From Glandiceps talaboti (Eukaryota; Hemichordata; Enteropneusta; Spengelidae): a DNA stretch of 64,000 bases. A model generated the notes under the pieces. It had not been told where the DNA came from. It ran no database searches and was given only the letters and a program-made list of their open reading frames with translations. How positions within the stretch are numbered: position 1 is the stretch's first letter; each line of letters begins with the position of its first letter. Where the stretch lies: the NCBI RefSeq assembly GCF_964340395.1, contig NC_135562.1, positions 4,342,134 to 4,406,133 on the forward strand. The letters are read 5' to 3'. Position numbers and translations under genes: made by a program. Below are positions 37,966 to 64,000 of the stretch, in pieces.

Positions 37966-38228
37966 ATGTCATCCTTACTTTGGTTAATACCAGTCATATT
38001 TACCAGTGCGCTATTGCTATTCTCCGTTATTGCTGCAATGTGTGTAGTCATACTGAAATCAAACCAGCCATTACTGTTGACGACGAACAGTTGTCTGAGA
38101 CCGACACCTCAACGAACACTATTTGTGAGACAAACATATATGCGGAAATTGATGACCTTACTGACCCCAACGTTGGAGAAATACGAAGGGAACATTTGGA
38201 GATGGCGAAGTTACCGGGAACACCATAG
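37966..38228 (+). pseudogene. Small membrane protein, array copy 9 (single frameshift)
   Basis: The ATG at 37966 opens M-S-S-L-L-W-L-I-P-V-I-F-T-S-A-L-L-L-F-S, a span like copy 3's I-W-L-I-P-S. After about 32 codons the family tail continues in the other forward frame: V-D-D-E-Q-L-S-E-T-D, C-E-T-N-I-Y-A-E-I-D-D-L, V-G-E-I-R-R-E-H-L-E-M-A-K, stop at 38226-38228. A one-base frame difference separates two otherwise well-preserved halves, so this is a recent pseudogene or a sequencing error in a live gene. Confidence 0.62.
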
Positions 38229-38314
38229 CATATAGTAGTCCATGGTTACTTATCTGCATTTTCCTTGGATCTCGGGTGTCTTCAAAGATACGAAAATATT
38301 ATAGACTTTGCTAG

Positions 38315-38572
38315 ATGTCATTATGGCTTGTGTTTTTACAGTTAATAATTGCAATTTTATTGTATATCTGTATGCCAGTGGTAATCATATTATGCAATAT
38401 ATGCTATAATCAAAGCAGTCAACCAGTAACACCAGAAGTAGTTCGTAGTTTCGAATGTGAAGATGGAGAGGGGGAATCAGACATCGGAACGTCGTTGTAC
38501 AGAACGTGGGAGACAGATAGGTATGCGGAAATGTACGATATATTAAGTGACATGAAATGTGTCTTGAAATAA
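38315..38572 (+). CDS. Small single-pass membrane protein, array copy 10 (C-terminal motif lost)
   Basis: An 85-residue frame close to copies 2 and 7. The span (MSLWLVFLQLIIAILLYICM onward), C-N-I-C-Y-N-Q, the acidic D-G-E-G-E-S-D and W-E-T-D-R-Y-A-E-M-Y-D-I are present. The frame then diverges to L-S-D-M-K-C-V-L-K and stops, so the I-R-R-E-H-L motif is absent. It shares the upstream block AGATACGAAAATATTATAGA with copies 2 and 7. An in-frame TAG immediately precedes the ATG, fixing the start. Possibly a tail-less variant, possibly a decaying gene. Confidence 0.58.
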   Translation: MSLWLVFLQLIIAILLYICMPVVIILCNICYNQSSQPVTPEVVRSFECEDGEGESDIGTSLYRTWETDRYAEMYDILSDMKCVLK

Positions 38573-39696
38573 GACCTTGTTTCAGGATAAAATATCGGTG
38601 ATATTTTGGTGACGTGTTCCATATGGTAAATTAATTCGAGTAATTATACATGCAACTGGCGGCGCCTGGGACCATTTTTGCATATGACTGTCTGTATGTT
38701 TGGAGGTGGAGAACTTGTGATGACTCACTGGCAAGTAATCACCAAAATATAAACATTCCCTATATCTGGGTGTTTCACATGCAAATGCCGCATATTTGAA
38801 TAATCCTGAATGACACGCAATCCAAGCAGCTGTTAGCAAGGGAATTTGTCTCATTTGGAGAGGTTTTTTCATTCTATGAAACAAACATACTGATTTTCAA
38901 CTAATTTGTGTATCAAGTTACCATCCTACGACATTCACAAACAATTTGTACATGATACAAGACCTGTGTGTTTCTCGGAGCACAGAAAAAATGCTGAAAA
39001 ACAAGACCCAGAAGCTAGTGCTCTGTACAGCAGTTTGAATTTCCCGCATTTGCATAGATTAGCCATAATCCTCTTTATATAGGGCAGTTCTGTCTTTAAA
39101 GAAGATTTTAAATGATGAGACAATAATAACGATATTTTACGGATTATAATTTTCCAAAGTGTAGGATAACACAGTTTCTGTTACTGGGGTATATCGACTT
39201 TTAAACGTTGTCGTTGGTGGGGCTAATATCCCAGCAACTGTGACTGTTTGATCTCACCGTCTTTTGTGAAATTCATTGGTATTTTCATGTGGGTTATACT
39301 TAATTCCATGGTATTTTTTATCGATCGCGCCTAGTACCACACAGTGACACAACGTGCCGGTACATGGTACGAAGACTCGTTTATCGGCTATGAGCTATGG
39401 GATTAGTTCAATGCTTTTACAAAGGTAAACTCTAGTGTGATAAATAAATAGTATACACAGTTCAAAAGTCAAGTCGATCAGGTAGGTGTATATGATCACA
39501 CGCATATATACGATCGGGATGATAGCATGCAATTTGTACATTAAATTTATTTACACTTGTGACCAGAATCACCATGTATTAATATTGATGTTGATAAACA
39601 TCTTGTATTGTAACAGTAAAACAGGGAATAAAAAAGAAATATTTTCTACAGGCTGCCCGTAGCTCCTAGAGACTCGGTCTAAATTCCAAATATCAT
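38573..39696. other. Spacer between array copies 10 and 11
   Basis: I see no gene, RNA or repeat that can be supported here. Confidence 0.4.
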
Positions 39697-39830
39697 ATAC
39701 AAAACATTGGAACGACGATGTACAGGCCAGGTATGTGGTGGAAATGGATAATATAAGTGACATATTAGGTGGTGAAATACGAGGGGAACATTTGGAAGGG
39801 TTCAAACACCATCGTCTATATTACACATAG
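39697..39830 (+). pseudogene. Small membrane protein, array copy 11 (tail fragment)
   Basis: ACATTGGAACGACGATGTACAG matches the ACATCGGAACGTCGTTGTACAG-type sequence of siblings (shortened here for comparison). The frame then reads E-M-D-N-I-S-D-I-L-G-G-E-I-R-G-E-H-L-E-G and ends at the TAG at 39828-39830. No membrane span is found upstream. This is the last recognised copy of the cluster. Confidence 0.55.
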
Positions 39831-40205
39831 CTTGGCAATAAATCAAGCAATTTCGATGGTGATACCGCATTATGTATTTTAATTAGTTTATCCGGACGCA
39901 TTTATTTGAATAAATTCGTGTCAGTAAATATTTTGCGTTTGTTCGTTTTATCTATGAGATGAAACAATTTATATTGAGAAATTCATGTTTTATTCTTTAA
40001 AAAAACCTTGGTTGTTTGGACGGACTATTATATTGTCCTAATCAAAGTGTCAGTCTTAAAGTAAGCAAATATAATTATGCTATCTACAAACAACAAGAGA
40101 AAGATAAATAACGGCACACAACGCCAATCTACTTCAACATGACGTTTATATGTGCTTTAAAGACAGACGGCCATAAAGGTCATTAACTATCTTATAAGCT
40201 TACGT

Positions 40206-40345
40206 GGTAGCCTGTAAGGGACACCGTGACGGGGCGCCCTCAACTACAGCAGGCCGGTGAGGGACGACAGTTAATTAATTAATATCAATGCATGCCAGTG
40301 AGGGCAACATCACAATTTGGTGGCTACGAAATTACAAGGGAGGTA
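40206..40345 (+). mobile_element. Fold-back (MITE-like) element, copy 3
   Basis: TAGCCTGTAAGGGACACCGTG and GACGGGGCGCCCTCA match the heads of copies 1 and 2, here with an added CAGGCCGGTGAGGGACGACAG and a TTAATTAATTAA insert. The 3' terminus TTTGGTGGCTACG is diverged. Confidence 0.5.
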
Positions 40346-40688
40346 CTCTTTAGCGAAATGTTGATGATCGGCATCAGCCAAATAGCACTAAAATGACCCT
40401 ACTCTCAGCAACACAAATATCAATCTCACTCATGTAATACCCAAGAACTGACATCTGTAACTACTCCAGAGATAAACCATAGACCCTAAACAAAGGATAC
40501 ACCGAGTGTGGGCGCCACCAGAAAATTACCGGACACTTGCATCACTGACCAGTAACGAAGATGACGTTGTGAATCCATTCAGCAAAGACGGTTATACTGA
40601 ATTAAATCGAAGAGACATGTCGTCAAATACCATGATGCTGGTATATAGACTCTGAGGTCGGTACAGGGTATTTCATTCTTTGACATCG

Positions 40689-40850
40689 GAGATCCTGATT
40701 CAAGTATTCGAGTTTGTACAAAGATCAGAGGTCATGATTCAAGTGTTCGAGTTTGTACAAAGATCAGATATTATGATTCAAGTATTCGAGTATGTACAGA
40801 GATCGGAGATCACGATGTGCACGTATTCGAGTTTGTACAAAGATCAGGCT
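40689..40850 (+). repeat. Four copies of a 39-bp in-frame tandem repeat
   Basis: The unit GATTCAAGTATTCGAGTTTG then TACAAAGATCAG repeats with period 39, i.e. 13 codons, reading I-Q-V-F-E-F-V-Q-R-S-[ED]-[VI]-M in a 63-codon frame (40680-40871). The last unit is interrupted. No wider gene is supported, so it is listed as a repeat. Confidence 0.7.
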
Positions 40851-41593
40851 AGCGTGTGTACTTTCAGATAACAATGTAAGACAAAAACCAGTGGTACACG
40901 TGTCTAGTACTGAATTCTGTGAGCTAATTAAACTTTCTCTGTTAGAACCCCAGCGTGTTTTTGTGTGTGCATAATGTAGTTTGGAAAGTGTAAGGCTCCA
41001 TACCCGTACACTGACATGATACAGTGTAAATAATGATAATGCATATTCTAAAATATATTTTCCCTTTTCAATTCATGTCTCATATAAAGTTGTAGTATTG
41101 AATCGAATTTTTGTTCCATACAAAACTTGACAAAGGCTGAATTGTGCAGACGAAAATTTCAGGTAAAATTTTCAAGTTTGTGTTTGTAACAAAAGTTCAA
41201 TTCAATACCATGGTTTATTTTAATACACACATGAATATTCATCTGAAGAAATGTGAAGTTGTATTCATCATATTATCATATCTGTAGTATAAACACTCCA
41301 TTAAAATGCAATTTGGGTGAATACATATTTCGGAGCGGAAACTGGATTATACAGAACCGTCTGTTAATTGTTTTACAGAGCAACGCAACGACGTCATTTG
41401 TAATTACATCAGCAACAGCTGTGTACCGTTACTGCTGTAGCACAGATGCCACCCGGTGTGAGCCTCTGAAGGAGTTATGGTAACATTAATTCTATGCAAA
41501 CGACCATTTGCAAATTGCTAGCCTCAGCTCTCGTGACACACGTATAGTCACTTATAGAAGAAATGTTGGTGTTGGTCTAATGTCATCGTCAGT

Positions 41594-63711
<22,118 letters not shown>

Positions 63712-64000
63712 GTATGTAATAACGGTATAGTCTAAGTCTATAGAAATCTGTGATCCTTCTCGGCAATTGAAGTTTTCTCGCTAATTGACCAAGTTAGCAG
63801 ACTTCTTAAATGTTTATAATGATAATATTTATGAGATATGAGTATTATAAAACGATTCCTGTTACGTCTTTCTACTTTTAGAAACAGTGTGGAATAACAT
63901 AGACCAACTTTGTGTTTGTAACTCAGTTTGATTACTAGAGTTTACTTGTGGTCCAATGGCATTACGTGTGGTTACCCAGTCTCTTCACAAATCTCTCCAT
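63712..64000 (+). other. Intron after receptor exon 27, continuing past the window
   Basis: Begins GTATGT. An acceptor-like TTCTACTTTTAG ends at 63881, but the sequence after it reaches an in-frame TAG within seven codons, so I do not call an exon there. Confidence 0.5.

Larger units (their letters stand above)
39831..41593. other. Intergenic DNA before the polycystin-like gene
   Basis: Contains a fold-back element (40206-40345) and a coding-like 39-bp tandem repeat (40689-40850). An ACGACGTCATT motif (CRE-like) lies about 200 bp upstream of the receptor's first ATG, near 41389-41399. No other gene is supported. Confidence 0.45.

Overview
This is nuclear DNA from an animal. Genes are split by GT-AG introns, simple-sequence DNA is abundant, and the recognisable proteins are metazoan. 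A polycystin-like receptor mixing lectin, pentraxin-like and EGF modules, Penelope-like and LINE retroelements, and many fold-back repeats suggest a marine invertebrate, perhaps an invertebrate deuterostome such as a hemichordate or lancelet. The species cannot be fixed from the sequence. There are no bacterial operons, CRISPR arrays, rRNA or clear tRNA genes.

Layout. (1) 0.9-9.1 kb, + strand: a complete nine-exon gene for the tRNA-selenocysteine-associated RNA-binding protein (TRNAU1AP/SECp43), with a CRE/TATA-like promoter and a poly(A) signal. (2) 9-25 kb: gene-poor, with long microsatellites and small inverted repeats, and one intronless PLAC8/cornifelin-like gene on the minus strand at 16.1-16.4 kb; its paralogue lies at 25.1-25.4 kb. 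(3) 26.5-39.8 kb: a cluster of at least eleven copies, intact, frameshifted or fragmentary, of a small single-pass membrane protein family. I do not recognise the family. Each protein has one N-terminal transmembrane segment, an acidic cytosolic tail, a W-x-T-x-R-Y-x-E tyrosine motif and an ending like E-I-R-R-[DE]-H-L. This is the best candidate for something undescribed. The cluster is mixed with SINE-like elements and a 1.37 kb element with terminal inverted repeats that ends 12 bp from one start codon. (4) 41.6 kb to the window end, + strand: the first 27 exons (about 1,555 residues, phases consistent throughout) of a polycystin-1-like receptor: signal peptide, C-type lectin domain, three pentraxin/LamG-like domains, nine EGF modules, then a GAIN-like region entering a GPS motif. 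The transmembrane part lies beyond the window.

Mobile DNA. The intron at 58.9-62.9 kb holds a Penelope-like element arranged as a near-perfect 1,254-bp inverted repeat, each arm ending in a type-I hammerhead ribozyme motif. A 72-bp-arm palindrome carrying another hammerhead-like motif and a LINE 3' end with an (AAT)n tail flank it. A decayed relative of the element lies in the intron at 49.2-49.8 kb.

The genes do not form one pathway. The polycystin-like receptor and the small tyrosine-motif membrane proteins are both predicted cell-surface proteins, but a link between them would be speculation.
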